Positions 1 through 7,728 of a stretch of 64,000 bases of DNA are shown here, one piece after another (the stretch's first letter is position 1; the number at the start of each line of letters is the position of its first letter). The stretch comes from QIAW01 sp035487295. GTDB lineage: Bacteria > Acidobacteriota > Terriglobia > Terriglobales > Acidobacteriaceae. The stretch spans positions 62,001-126,000 of the forward strand of contig DATHMH010000001.1 of assembly GCA_035487295.1 (NCBI GenBank). The letters are read 5' to 3'. The notes under the pieces were generated by a model. The model saw only the letters and a program-made list of their open reading frames with translations, did no database searches and was not told the origin of the DNA. The position numbers and the translations under genes are program-made.

Positions 1-168
1 TTCACCCGGTTCCGCCAAGCCTTGTGTGGCCACAAACTCCCCAGACCCGGTCAGTTCCTTGTTAATGCTCGTGAGGACGGCCATGTGGCTCTCAATGTCT
101 TTTTGCGACCATGCGTGGTAGCCAGTAACGCCTGTTTTCGTGCCTGCCATCAGCAATATGTATTTCAT
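1..168 (-). CDS. YCII/DGPF-like protein (5' part only, cut by window edge)
   Basis: The first 56 codons of a minus-strand gene are present; the rest lies beyond the left edge. The product starts MKYILLMAGTKTGVTGY and continues with a helix containing SHMAVLTSINKEL and then GEFVATQGLAEPGE. That pattern (beta strand, helix with L..INKEL.., G..V...GL) is typical of the YCII-related 'DGPF' family of small alpha/beta proteins, often found near ECF sigma factors. The start is supported by GGAGG a few bases upstream of the ATG at 166-168. Function unknown. The family call rests on a short fragment. Confidence 0.6.
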   Translation of the reverse strand, partial: MKYILLMAGTKTGVTGYHAWSQKDIESHMAVLTSINKELTGSGEFVATQGLAEPGE

Positions 169-358
169 TGTGGTTGCCTCCTTTTTCCTTTTCGACTATT
201 TTTTCCATCGGCCTCGACTTCGGCTTCCGGGCTTTCATGGTGTAGTCGGAGCCCAAGCATCATTCTCGACATACTTTCAAAAAAAATAATAAAAAAATCG
301 GGCTTCCGGTGTCGATTCCAGGGGACGAGAAACGACATATGGGTAGAGGCTGAAAGAG

Positions 359-1111
359 ATGACGGAAGAGACCATGATTGATGTGAGCCAGGATTGGGTG
401 CTTGCCTGTGATGTTCAGCGGCGCTTTATGCAAGACTCGGGCCGGGTTGGCTTTGTCGAGTGCAGCGGGCATTGCCGCCAACTTCGAGCCCTGGGCGGCG
501 ATTTTTACGAGTTCATGCCGCTCGCCGATCATCGCCTGGCGTTTGTGGTTGGAGACGCGTCCGGCAAAGGACTGGCCGCGGCGCTCATGATGGCCAATAT
601 CCAATCGTCCCTGCGCACGGCCGCTCTGTTTACCGGGCATGATCTGGGCGCATTGCTGAAACTGGTGAATCATCAGGCATACACCTCGTCTCTGGCCGAC
701 CGCTATGCGACCGTATTCTACGGCGTATTCGACGCAGCGACCCGCACCTTACACTATGTGAATGCAGGCCATAACCCGCCCCTGATTCTTCGACGTGATG
801 GGTCAACCGAATGGCTTGAGAGCGGTGGCGCACCGGTTGGAATGTTGCCTGATTGGAATTATGAGGAGAGCATCGTAAGTCTTGATCCCGGGGACCTGGT
901 CATCGCCTACACCGATGGGGTCATTGAAGCGGCAAACCACGCGGGCGAGGAGTGGGGAGTTCAGGGCCTATTGAAAGGAATAGCCGATATCGCAATGTGG
1001 CGTGTTCAGAACGCCGAAGATTGTGTCCGGTCGATCTTCAGTTCCATGGACGATTTCTCGAGAAGCTGCCAGACGGATGATGTGACGGTCGCAGCCTTGC
1101 GAGTGCTTTGA
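359..1111 (+). CDS. SpoIIE/RsbU-type PP2C serine phosphatase
   Basis: 250 aa, almost entirely one SpoIIE-like PP2C domain. Metal-binding and catalytic motifs are intact: GGDFYEF (46-52), GDASGKG (65-71), NAGHNPP (135-141), YTDGVIEA (184-191) and TDDVTV (239-244). Members usually dephosphorylate an anti-sigma-factor antagonist in partner-switching stress pathways. There is no N-terminal PAS, GAF or receiver domain, so its input must come from a partner protein or a short N-terminal element. No anti-sigma or antagonist gene is adjacent. An alternative ATG at 374 (residue 6) is possible. It converges on the downstream tag gene. Confidence 0.88.
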   Translation: MTEETMIDVSQDWVLACDVQRRFMQDSGRVGFVECSGHCRQLRALGGDFYEFMPLADHRLAFVVGDASGKGLAAALMMANIQSSLRTAALFTGHDLGALLKLVNHQAYTSSLADRYATVFYGVFDAATRTLHYVNAGHNPPLILRRDGSTEWLESGGAPVGMLPDWNYEESIVSLDPGDLVIAYTDGVIEAANHAGEEWGVQGLLKGIADIAMWRVQNAEDCVRSIFSSMDDFSRSCQTDDVTVAALRVL

Positions 1112-1197
1112 CGGCGCCTGTGTTGGGAAATGCCCTTCGCCGGGCGCCCATGCCTCCGCAACTCGACACTCTTCGTTACGTGGGAAGATCCAGTCTT

Positions 1198-1788
1198 CTA
1201 ATCCTGCCGGATCTCCCGATAACGGAAACAATCGACGAGGTGATCGTTTACCATTCCAACCGCCTGCATGTACGCATAGACGACGGTCGGGCCGACGAAG
1301 CTGAATCCCCGGTGCTTGAGGTCTTTGCTGAATGCCTCGGATTCGGGCGAAGTCGCTGGAATCTGCCGCGTAGCCTTCCAGTGGTTAAGCTTGGGCCGCC
1401 CGCCGACAAAACGCCAGCAGTAGGAGTCAAATTTCCCGAACTCTTCCTGGATTTTGAGGAAAGCGCATGCGTTGCGCACAGCGGCTTCGATCTTCATCCG
1501 GTTGCGAATGATCTCCGGATCAGATGTAAGCTTCTGAAGTTGTCTTTTGGAGTAACGCGCGACCTTTTCCGGATCGAACTTGTCGAACGCACGGCGATAA
1601 CCTTCCCGCTTTTTCAGCACGAGCGACCAGTTCAATCCGGCCTGTGCGCCTGAGAGCACGAGGACCTCGAAATGTTTGCGGTCAGTATGAACAGGGACAC
1701 CCCATTCGCGATCGTGATATTGGAGCAGCAGCGGATCATCCACGCCGACCCAGGAGCACCGTTTGTTCGTCATAGTTGCACTGCGCAT
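1198..1788 (-). CDS. tag: DNA-3-methyladenine glycosylase I
   Basis: 196 aa, matching the Tag family in length. It removes 3-methyladenine from alkylated DNA in base excision repair. The N-terminus KRCSW..VDDPLLLQYHDREWGVP and the C-terminal NDHLVDCFRYR carry the Cys/His pairs that form the structural zinc site in Escherichia coli Tag. The central GLNWSLVLKKREGYRRAF matches the family's substrate-pocket region. The start could also be the second Met (MTNKRCSW, 1773), which is closer to the usual N-terminus. It appears monocistronic. Confidence 0.92.
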   Translation of the reverse strand: MRSATMTNKRCSWVGVDDPLLLQYHDREWGVPVHTDRKHFEVLVLSGAQAGLNWSLVLKKREGYRRAFDKFDPEKVARYSKRQLQKLTSDPEIIRNRMKIEAAVRNACAFLKIQEEFGKFDSYCWRFVGGRPKLNHWKATRQIPATSPESEAFSKDLKHRGFSFVGPTVVYAYMQAVGMVNDHLVDCFRYREIRQD

Positions 1789-1866
1789 AAAGAGGCCTGC
1801 TCAACTTTCCTTGCCTTGGCAGAAGCCCCAATTCCGATTACGAATTTCCGGCAAGTCCTGCTTTGT

Positions 1867-2832
1867 CTAATTGAAATCCAATAGAACCTTGACACCACGC
1901 TTGTAGTGTTCGATTGCTTCTTTGATTTGAGACGGTTTGTATGTTGTAGTGATTGGCAGGCTTAATTTGCCGGAAGCGACTACTTTTGTTGCCTCAGTCA
2001 GCGCCGCCCGCATTTTGGGGAGATACTCTTCGTAATACATCCAGAAGCCGTGGATGTTTAACCTCTTGCCGATGAGATCGCCTTGCCCCACGTGAATCGG
2101 CAAACCACTCAGCCACGCATAGCTGACAAGATGAGCGCCCGCAGAGAGCACGCTTGCGATGGTTGCTGTCGCTGGACCGCCCACGGCATCGAGGCCCAGA
2201 GAGAGCGGCATTCCGCCGGTTGCAATCTGAATTTGCTTGAAGAGTTCGGGCGCATCGACGCCAACGAAATCAACACCCAGCTTTTCAATCTCTGGGATGA
2301 GCTCGGACCGCCTCACAATACCTACAACATTGAGATCGCGCGATTTTGCAATCGCGATCAGGCATCGCGCGATCTGGGAATTTGCCGCGTTCAATACAAT
2401 CCAGTCTTTTGGCTTTAGCTTTACAAATTCGTCCAGGAGAAGAACTGCGGTCGTGGGATTGATATTTAGCATCGAGGCCGTTTTGGCATCGACTGAGGGT
2501 GGAACGACGAAAAGACGTTGGGCGGGAGCAAGGACTTTTTCAGACCATGTGAATGTGCGAAACGGAATCGTAACCCGATCGCCTGCCTTGACGCTGGTGA
2601 CTCCCGGCCCGATTGCCTCGACGATTCCCGCACCTTCACCTCCAATGACGGAAGGAAGCTTCGGATTTAGAAAGTACACTCCGTTCGCTAAAAGCAGATC
2701 GCTGTAGTCAATCGGCGCATACTCCATGCGCACAAGAGCCTCGCCCGCAGACGGCGTGCGTGGTTCCGGAACTTCGACCATCTTTAAGTTCTGAGCTGGA
2801 TTACCGTAGTCAGTGAGGTGAATGGCTTTCAT
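1867..2832 (-). CDS. Zinc-free MDR oxidoreductase, trans-2-enoyl-CoA reductase-like
   Basis: 321 aa medium-chain dehydrogenase/reductase. The GroES-like N-terminal half contains GGEGAGIVEAIGPGVTSVKAGDRV (residues about 64-87), and a Rossmann half follows. The cofactor region has NAANSQIARCLIAIAK rather than the classical GxGxxG. That N-A-x-N-S pattern is seen in the mitochondrial-type enoyl reductase (MECR/ETR1) branch. No structural or catalytic zinc cysteines are visible, which fits NADPH-dependent quinone or enoyl reductases. The physiological substrate cannot be named. The gene stands alone between tag and an exported hydrolase. Confidence 0.8.
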   Translation of the reverse strand: MKAIHLTDYGNPAQNLKMVEVPEPRTPSAGEALVRMEYAPIDYSDLLLANGVYFLNPKLPSVIGGEGAGIVEAIGPGVTSVKAGDRVTIPFRTFTWSEKVLAPAQRLFVVPPSVDAKTASMLNINPTTAVLLLDEFVKLKPKDWIVLNAANSQIARCLIAIAKSRDLNVVGIVRRSELIPEIEKLGVDFVGVDAPELFKQIQIATGGMPLSLGLDAVGGPATATIASVLSAGAHLVSYAWLSGLPIHVGQGDLIGKRLNIHGFWMYYEEYLPKMRAALTEATKVVASGKLSLPITTTYKPSQIKEAIEHYKRGVKVLLDFN

Positions 2833-2971
2833 GGATGACGTTCTCCTTCCTCCAACAAATTTCGCCCTGCGAGAGGGCCGTCTGCTTGCTGAATCAGCCC
2901 TCCATCGCGAAGGTTTCCAGGATCAATAACCGAATAGCCAAAAGCTTCGAGTAAAGTTTCAACTCGCTTCG

Positions 2972-3071
2972 TCGCCGGGTGCCCCATGCCTCCAAGCGCT
3001 GCAGAAAAAAATAAGGAAAGAATCTTCTTTCGCCCATGCTTCGCTTCGCGAAAGCATGGGGCACCCGGCGA
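2972..3071. repeat. Long-loop inverted repeat, 18-bp arms
   Basis: The arms TCGCCGGGTGCCCCATGC (2972-2989) and GCATGGGGCACCCGGCGA (3054-3071) are exact reverse complements separated by 64 bases. The loop carries a second near-perfect hairpin abutting the right arm (CCCATGCTTCGC with GCGAAAGCATGGG, about 3033-3060). It lies just downstream of the minus-strand MDR promoter region and at the 3' end of the hydrolase gene. The architecture resembles REP/REPIN elements. It might also act as a transcription attenuator. Confidence 0.8.
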
Positions 3072-3079
3072 TTGAGGAA

Positions 3080-3877
3080 TTAGTGATTGGCTGGTGCGGA
3101 GGTGGCGGCCTCTTCAATGAGCTTGGCTGTTTCCTTCGGATGAGACATGTAGGCGACATGGCTGGCACTCACTTCGACCGTCTTGGCATGGGCGCGCTTC
3201 GCCATCATGCGCTCCTGGTCCGGATTGATCGACCGGTCTGCGGTGGCCACCATGTACCAGGCGGGCTTGGTCTTCCAGGCGGGCGATGTGACCTTATGGG
3301 TGAACGAGTCGGTGGAGATCGGCACCTGCGATATAGCCATGTAATGTGACTCGGCAGGAGGAATATCCGCTGCGAAGTCGGCCGCGAAATGGTCCTGTTC
3401 GATCCACCAGTTACCGTTGTTATCCGCCTTGAATGCCTTAGAGGCTTGCGGCACGGCCGTTTCGATTGACGCACAGCTTTCACCCTCATCAAGCGCAAAT
3501 GCGGCGATGTAGACCAGTGCCACAACATTGGGATCGTTCCCGGCCTCACTGATGATGGACCCGCCGTAGCTGTGGCCGACCAGGACGACCGGCCCGCCCA
3601 TGGCGTCGATGGCAGCCTTCGTGTACTTTACGTCGTCCGCGTACGAGGTCTCGGGGGGTTGCGCTACCGACACCGTATAGCCATCCTTCTCGAGGATCTT
3701 CGCGACGGCTTCCCAGCCGGAGCCATCGGCGAATGCTCCATGCACCAGGACCACGTTCTTGATGCCACTCGGGGCGGGACCGGCCGCGCCAGCGTTCAGA
3801 GTGGCACACATCAGCGCAGAAGCAAGCGCAGCCACGGCATAAAGCTTTGTCATGACGTTTCTCCAGTTAGGTTTCAT
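3080..3877 (-). CDS. Exported alpha/beta hydrolase
   Basis: 265 aa. An N-terminal signal sequence (hydrophobic stretch LYAVAALASALMCATLNAGA, about residues 12-31) precedes an alpha/beta-hydrolase domain. The oxyanion region is VLVHGAFADGSGW and the nucleophile elbow is GHSYGGS. An acid in ATADRSI and a late His in SASHVAYMSHP complete a plausible triad. Related proteins are annotated as esterases of unknown substrate. The start at 3877 is preceded by AAAGGAGAAC, a strong ribosome binding site. A periplasmic or secreted location is likely. Confidence 0.85.
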   Translation of the reverse strand: MKPNWRNVMTKLYAVAALASALMCATLNAGAAGPAPSGIKNVVLVHGAFADGSGWEAVAKILEKDGYTVSVAQPPETSYADDVKYTKAAIDAMGGPVVLVGHSYGGSIISEAGNDPNVVALVYIAAFALDEGESCASIETAVPQASKAFKADNNGNWWIEQDHFAADFAADIPPAESHYMAISQVPISTDSFTHKVTSPAWKTKPAWYMVATADRSINPDQERMMAKRAHAKTVEVSASHVAYMSHPKETAKLIEEAATSAPANH

Positions 3878-4166
3878 TGTTGTTCTCCTTTTTCCTTTCG
3901 TTTCTTTTCAGGCGCATCAGCTTTTTGCAAGCCGACGCCGTTCGACATAAGGCCCGTTACAACGGTTCTGGATGCTCTTTCGGCCAGCCGCGCTCCTGCA
4001 GCATCCATTCCCTGCTGTAAGGCGAACAGGGCAATGGCAAATATGTCCCCCCTCACCCTAGACTTATGCCCTGCACGCTGTCTTGCAGGATTTTGCTGAT
4101 TTTGTTGTTTATTGCTTAAAAATGCCGGCGCCTGCGATTGCCGTGAAACAACCTTACCAGGGGCAG

Positions 4167-5123
4167 TTACTCTCGGAAATTTATGGTCGTGTAATGCCGT
4201 CGCCATCTTCCGGGGCTCACACCGACGAGGCGATGGAATGTGCGGGTGAACGCAGTCTGATCGCTAAATCCCGACTGAATCGCGATCTCGATCAGTGACA
4301 TGGTTGTCTGGCTCATCAGTTGCTTGGCGTGCTCAATGCGATGTTGAAGCAGCCATTGGTGCGTGGAGATACCGAAAGAGCTTTTGAATGAGCGGGCAAA
4401 ATGGCTGACGGAAAGTCCGCATTCACGCGCAATTTCATGGAGCCGGATGTGGCCATGCATGTTCTCGTGAAGAAGCTCGGAGGCCCGTCTTTTCTGCCAT
4501 GGCGTCAGGCCTCCGTTTGAACGCCGCACTGTTTTTTGGAGTACACCATACTGCTGGAGAAGATGCGCTCCCAGGATGAGGCTGAATTGATCGAGAGCCA
4601 GCACAGAGAGCTCGTCGCTCCGCCCAAGGAACGGAAGGATGCTTTTGGTGATCTGGGCCACAACCAGATCGTCTTCGAGCACTGCCAGGCGATAGTCACT
4701 TACCCGGCCAACCCCTAGGTCCTCGGCAATGTCATCGAGTACCTTTCGAGGGACAGAATAGTGAACGTAATCGAAGGCACTTCCTGCCCAGCACCTTGGC
4801 TGTGAATCGAAATCGATGACATTGGAGCGAAACGGGTGAACAATGGATGTGGCAATGCGCTTGTCTGCTGTCCACACTTGGTAGCTTGATGATGGCAGAG
4901 ACTTAAGGGAGACCGACACCAGCAGAGCGGGAACGGGCGACAGCTTTGTGATTCGGTCAGGAAGCCCAGCCGGCGACTGGAGCCGGGTGATCGTAAAAGT
5001 CCCCGGAGTACGAAACTGAGATGGAACGGGGGACTTGCCGTCCAATTGAATGAACGTTGTGAAGGGAGCTTCAGGGGACGTCTGCGGAGTCTTATCTGCC
5101 TTCGGCGAAGCGTTCTTGTCCAT
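4167..5123 (-). CDS. AraC-family transcriptional regulator
   Basis: 318 aa from the preferred start. The C-terminal ~100 residues form the paired helix-turn-helix of AraC/XylS regulators: HEIARECGLSVSHFARSFKS, then IEIAIQSGFSDQTAFTRTFH and GVSPGRWRR. The N-terminal ~200 residues, presumably ligand-sensing, match no family I can name. The open frame extends upstream to 5387. The ATG at 5123 is chosen because AGAGGT lies just before it and the upstream translation looks non-coding. It is divergent from the membrane protein at 5293, with 169 bases between, so it may regulate it. Confidence 0.85.
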   Translation of the reverse strand: MDKNASPKADKTPQTSPEAPFTTFIQLDGKSPVPSQFRTPGTFTITRLQSPAGLPDRITKLSPVPALLVSVSLKSLPSSSYQVWTADKRIATSIVHPFRSNVIDFDSQPRCWAGSAFDYVHYSVPRKVLDDIAEDLGVGRVSDYRLAVLEDDLVVAQITKSILPFLGRSDELSVLALDQFSLILGAHLLQQYGVLQKTVRRSNGGLTPWQKRRASELLHENMHGHIRLHEIARECGLSVSHFARSFKSSFGISTHQWLLQHRIEHAKQLMSQTTMSLIEIAIQSGFSDQTAFTRTFHRLVGVSPGRWRRHYTTINFRE

Positions 5124-5292
5124 CGCGACCTCTGTTGCAGGACCACCGGTCGTGCATAGAATAACAGGTTTCCATGGGCACCCGGCCGCCGGAGTGAGCG
5201 GCCATTCTGTGTCCGAGTTGCCTGGGACCTTGTCCGGAATCAGAAACGCGCCCTTGCCAGGGGCTGGTTGAAAGGAGGTGTGGTATATAAAC

Positions 5293-6414
5293 ATGGAATC
5301 GCGCTTGATTGCAGGACCCATCTTAGGAATGGGTCTGTGGCAAGCGCCCAGGGTGTTCATGCGCACAACGATGACTGTTATCTTCATTCTCTTGCTCGGC
5401 CTGGCGGCGCTGCTTGCGCTCGTGATCGGCGCCAGCCTCTTCGAGTATCACAAAAGTGATGCTGCCGGCCAGGGTATGGCTACGGCCTTTACTTTTTTTG
5501 AGGCCATCATCATGGCCGTACTGTTGGCCGCGCTTCTGTCGATGAGCGGCCTGAGCGGCGGATTGAGAGGCGCCTCAGGTGCAGTCGCCATGGTCTTGTA
5601 TGCAGGCACGGTTTCGGCCCTATTCATCGCAGTTCGCATCCTCGAAAAACTTCAGCCGGGAGACCGCTTTCAATCGCTGCTGCAACTGGTTGCCGTCGTC
5701 TCTCCGGGACTGCTGATTCTCTATAGCGCGTGGAGCTTCTTCCCGGGCGTGCGCGAACGGATTCCCGCCGTGGGGGCAAACCTGGGTATTGGCCTGCCGA
5801 TCCTCGTGCTATCGGTTGCTGCCTGGGTAGTAAAGGGACCCGGCGACGCCGCAACCGCTGCCCGCCAACAGGCGCAGATGCAGGCGTTTGCCGAAGCTCA
5901 ACGCCGCGACGAAGCGCTGGTCGCTGAAATAAAGGCATTGCCTGCCGGCAGTCCGCTGGCCGCGTTCCTGGCTTATACGGAAGCGCGGCCGCAAGAAACC
6001 ATCAACTCCCAGATTGATGTCCGCGGCGCAGCACTGGCGCGCATGAGCCAATTGCCCAATCGGCAGGCGGAGGCGGAGGCGCTGCTCAACCAATCGGATA
6101 CCCGCGTTCTTCGCAACCTGGCCGATCTCGACCTGCAGATGACACCTCGCCTGTGCGCAGGCGCGCGCAAGAGCCTGAACAAAGCCGCCGAGGAGCTGAA
6201 GCCGCCCACGCCAACTACAAATTTCGAAGAGTCGTCGCTCGATCCTTACACCATTAACATCCGCTGGCTGCTTGAGAATCAATGCGACTGCAAGGCTGAA
6301 GTAGAAGAGCTCGAACAAACCATTCGCCTCTATCCCGACTCCTTTGCCCGGAAACGGACGCTTGACTACCTGGATTTTTTGCAGGGTAAGCCAAGCCCCT
6401 ACAGCCGAAGTTAG
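5293..6414 (+). CDS. Polytopic membrane protein with cytosolic helical C-terminus, unknown
   Basis: 373 aa from ATG 5293. The N-terminal half has about five predicted membrane helices (around residues 29-49, 63-85, 95-115, 125-145 and 155-180 by hydrophobicity). The C-terminal half (about 190-373) is soluble, Ala/Glu/Gln-rich and helical, and ends with a TPR-like CKAEVEELEQTIRLYPDSFARK. No family recognised. AAGGAGG at 5272-5278 supports a start nearby; GTG 5278, ATG 5293 and ATG 5359 (MRTTMTVIFILLL) are all possible. It may be controlled by the divergent AraC gene. Confidence 0.65.
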   Translation: MESRLIAGPILGMGLWQAPRVFMRTTMTVIFILLLGLAALLALVIGASLFEYHKSDAAGQGMATAFTFFEAIIMAVLLAALLSMSGLSGGLRGASGAVAMVLYAGTVSALFIAVRILEKLQPGDRFQSLLQLVAVVSPGLLILYSAWSFFPGVRERIPAVGANLGIGLPILVLSVAAWVVKGPGDAATAARQQAQMQAFAEAQRRDEALVAEIKALPAGSPLAAFLAYTEARPQETINSQIDVRGAALARMSQLPNRQAEAEALLNQSDTRVLRNLADLDLQMTPRLCAGARKSLNKAAEELKPPTPTTNFEESSLDPYTINIRWLLENQCDCKAEVEELEQTIRLYPDSFARKRTLDYLDFLQGKPSPYSRS

Positions 6415-6525
6415 CAGGCAGGCTGACTCCGATCTTGCCGAGACGAGCGGCGCTGGATGACAACTATCCAGTGCGCAGGGGCGCGTCTGGAAACTGGTTA
6501 TTTGAAACAACCCTCATGACGAAGG

Positions 6526-6906
6526 CTATTGGCCCGATGGCCTTACCACATGCCGGAGCGGATGCCGCCATAAGAAAATCAGGAGGACGAGGGTCCCTAG
6601 CATAAGAGGAGGCACAATGCGTGGCATCTCTCCGTGACTCAGATGTGTGTAGAAGGCGCCTGCCATCACAACCATCAGGACGGCGGCTGCGGGTCTTGTC
6701 GTAGCAGGTGCGATCAAGCCGATTCCACCCAGGATCTCAAGCCCTCCCACCACATACCGAAAGACCATCGGGTAGCCCCAATGTGCAAACCTCTCAGCCC
6801 ATCGTATCGAAGACTGCCCAGTAAATTTCGCCAAGCCGAGCATCACGAACAGGGAGGCCACCGAAATTAGAATCGTCCAGGCCAGAACACGCGAGACCGT
6901 TTTCAT
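6526..6906 (-). CDS. DoxX-family membrane protein
   Basis: 126 aa with four membrane helices and the DoxX-like pattern: FVMLGLAKFTG in helix 1, GGLEILGGIGLIAPATTRPAA across helices 2-3, and VPPLMLGTLVLLIFLW in helix 4. Family members are small inner-membrane proteins, some linked to redox or sulfur metabolism; the role here is unknown. The start at 6906 is supported by AAAGGTGGAGAA immediately upstream. The frame stays open to 7113 but that upstream part looks non-coding. It is divergent from the winged-helix gene at 7080. Confidence 0.8.
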   Translation of the reverse strand: MKTVSRVLAWTILISVASLFVMLGLAKFTGQSSIRWAERFAHWGYPMVFRYVVGGLEILGGIGLIAPATTRPAAAVLMVVMAGAFYTHLSHGEMPRIVPPLMLGTLVLLIFLWRHPLRHVVRPSGQ

Positions 6907-7041
6907 CTTTTCTCCACCTTTAGGGGTCTTTGCTCGGTCCGCGAACAGCAATGACACTGAGCACGCGGTCATTCCAACGTTAGTGCGGCATGATGTCAAC
7001 TCACATAAAGTCAATTGTTCTCTCAAATGCTCACTCGAGTT

Positions 7042-7047
7042 TATAAT
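7042..7047 (+). promoter_or_regulatory. Candidate -10 box of the winged-helix gene
   Basis: A perfect TATAAT lies 32 bases before the start codon at 7080. No good -35 hexamer is visible at 16-18 bases spacing, so the promoter is weak or needs an activator, or the match is chance. Confidence 0.35.
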
Positions 7048-7079
7048 CTGTTTCGAACGCTGAAAGGTCTCTCTCCAGC

Positions 7080-7559
7080 ATGAAAGTTTTTGGCGATTTT
7101 CAGTTTGACCCAACTTCCATGAAACTGACCCGTGCGGGTCATAGGATCAGGCTCACCGCGCAGGCTCTCGATTTACTGGTTCTCTTGATTGAACGTCCTG
7201 GTGAATTAGTGACCCGCGAAGAAATACAGCGTAATCTCTGGCCCGCCAGCAGTGTGGAATTTGAACATAGTATTGACGTGGTGCTGAATCGCCTGCGGAA
7301 AGCGCTTGGCGACAACAGCAAGGACCCCCGTTATATCCAGACGGTTCCGAGGAATGGTTATAGATTTATCGAAGCGGTTAAGTCCGAAGCAAGACGGGAG
7401 CCGGTGGTTGTTCATCGGGGATGGACTCGAAGGCTCAAGACATATGCGGCCGTCGCTTTTTTCGCTGCTGCTGTCACATTTCTCATTGTGCATACCCGCT
7501 ATGACAAAGTCGTCGGATCGCATGTTCCGCCAATGTCGCGAACAACTCAGACAAAATAA
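7080..7559 (+). CDS. Winged-helix (OmpR/ToxR-type) DNA-binding protein with membrane anchor
   Basis: 159 aa. Residues about 1-98 form a trans_reg_C winged helix (LTAQALDLLVLLIERPGELVTREEI, FEHSIDVVLNRLRKALGD, YIQTVPRNGYRFI). One membrane helix follows at about 120-138 (TYAAVAFFAAAVTFLIV) and then about 20 outside residues. The topology is that of ToxR/CadC. Acidobacterial relatives often have a long periplasmic TPR or WD40 sensor, so this short tail may be a truncation or a minimal version. A TATAAT box at 7042-7047 lies upstream. It is divergent from the DoxX gene. Confidence 0.85.
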   Translation: MKVFGDFQFDPTSMKLTRAGHRIRLTAQALDLLVLLIERPGELVTREEIQRNLWPASSVEFEHSIDVVLNRLRKALGDNSKDPRYIQTVPRNGYRFIEAVKSEARREPVVVHRGWTRRLKTYAAVAFFAAAVTFLIVHTRYDKVVGSHVPPMSRTTQTK

Positions 7560-7690
7560 AGGGTTGTGCCGGTCCAATTAGTGCTCACGACTTTCATAGA
7601 GGCATCCTCGCAGACAGCGCGCTATTTCCAAATAGGCGTTTCACAGTGGTACGGTTGCTCGCACACTGTGCTCCTGTTCCGGGCGAATAG

Positions 7691-7710
7691 CCGGCAATCC
7701 GGAAGTTATC
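7691..7710 (+). repeat. GGAAGTTATC intergenic motif, copy 1
   Basis: CCGGCAATCCGGAAGTTATC lies between the convergent ends of the winged-helix gene and the TPR lipoprotein gene. Closely similar strings recur near 53942, 54029 and 56096, always between genes and on the same strand. Function unknown. Confidence 0.6.
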
Positions 7711-7728
7711 AACTTTGCCTGAGCCCGG

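Noticed and set aside
3874..4206. 110-codon open frame on minus strand between the AraC and hydrolase genes, ending with an ATGA-like overlap
   Set aside because: It overlaps the end of the AraC gene, has a low-complexity basic composition, no recognisable motif and no ribosome binding site. The overlap with the hydrolase start is probably chance.
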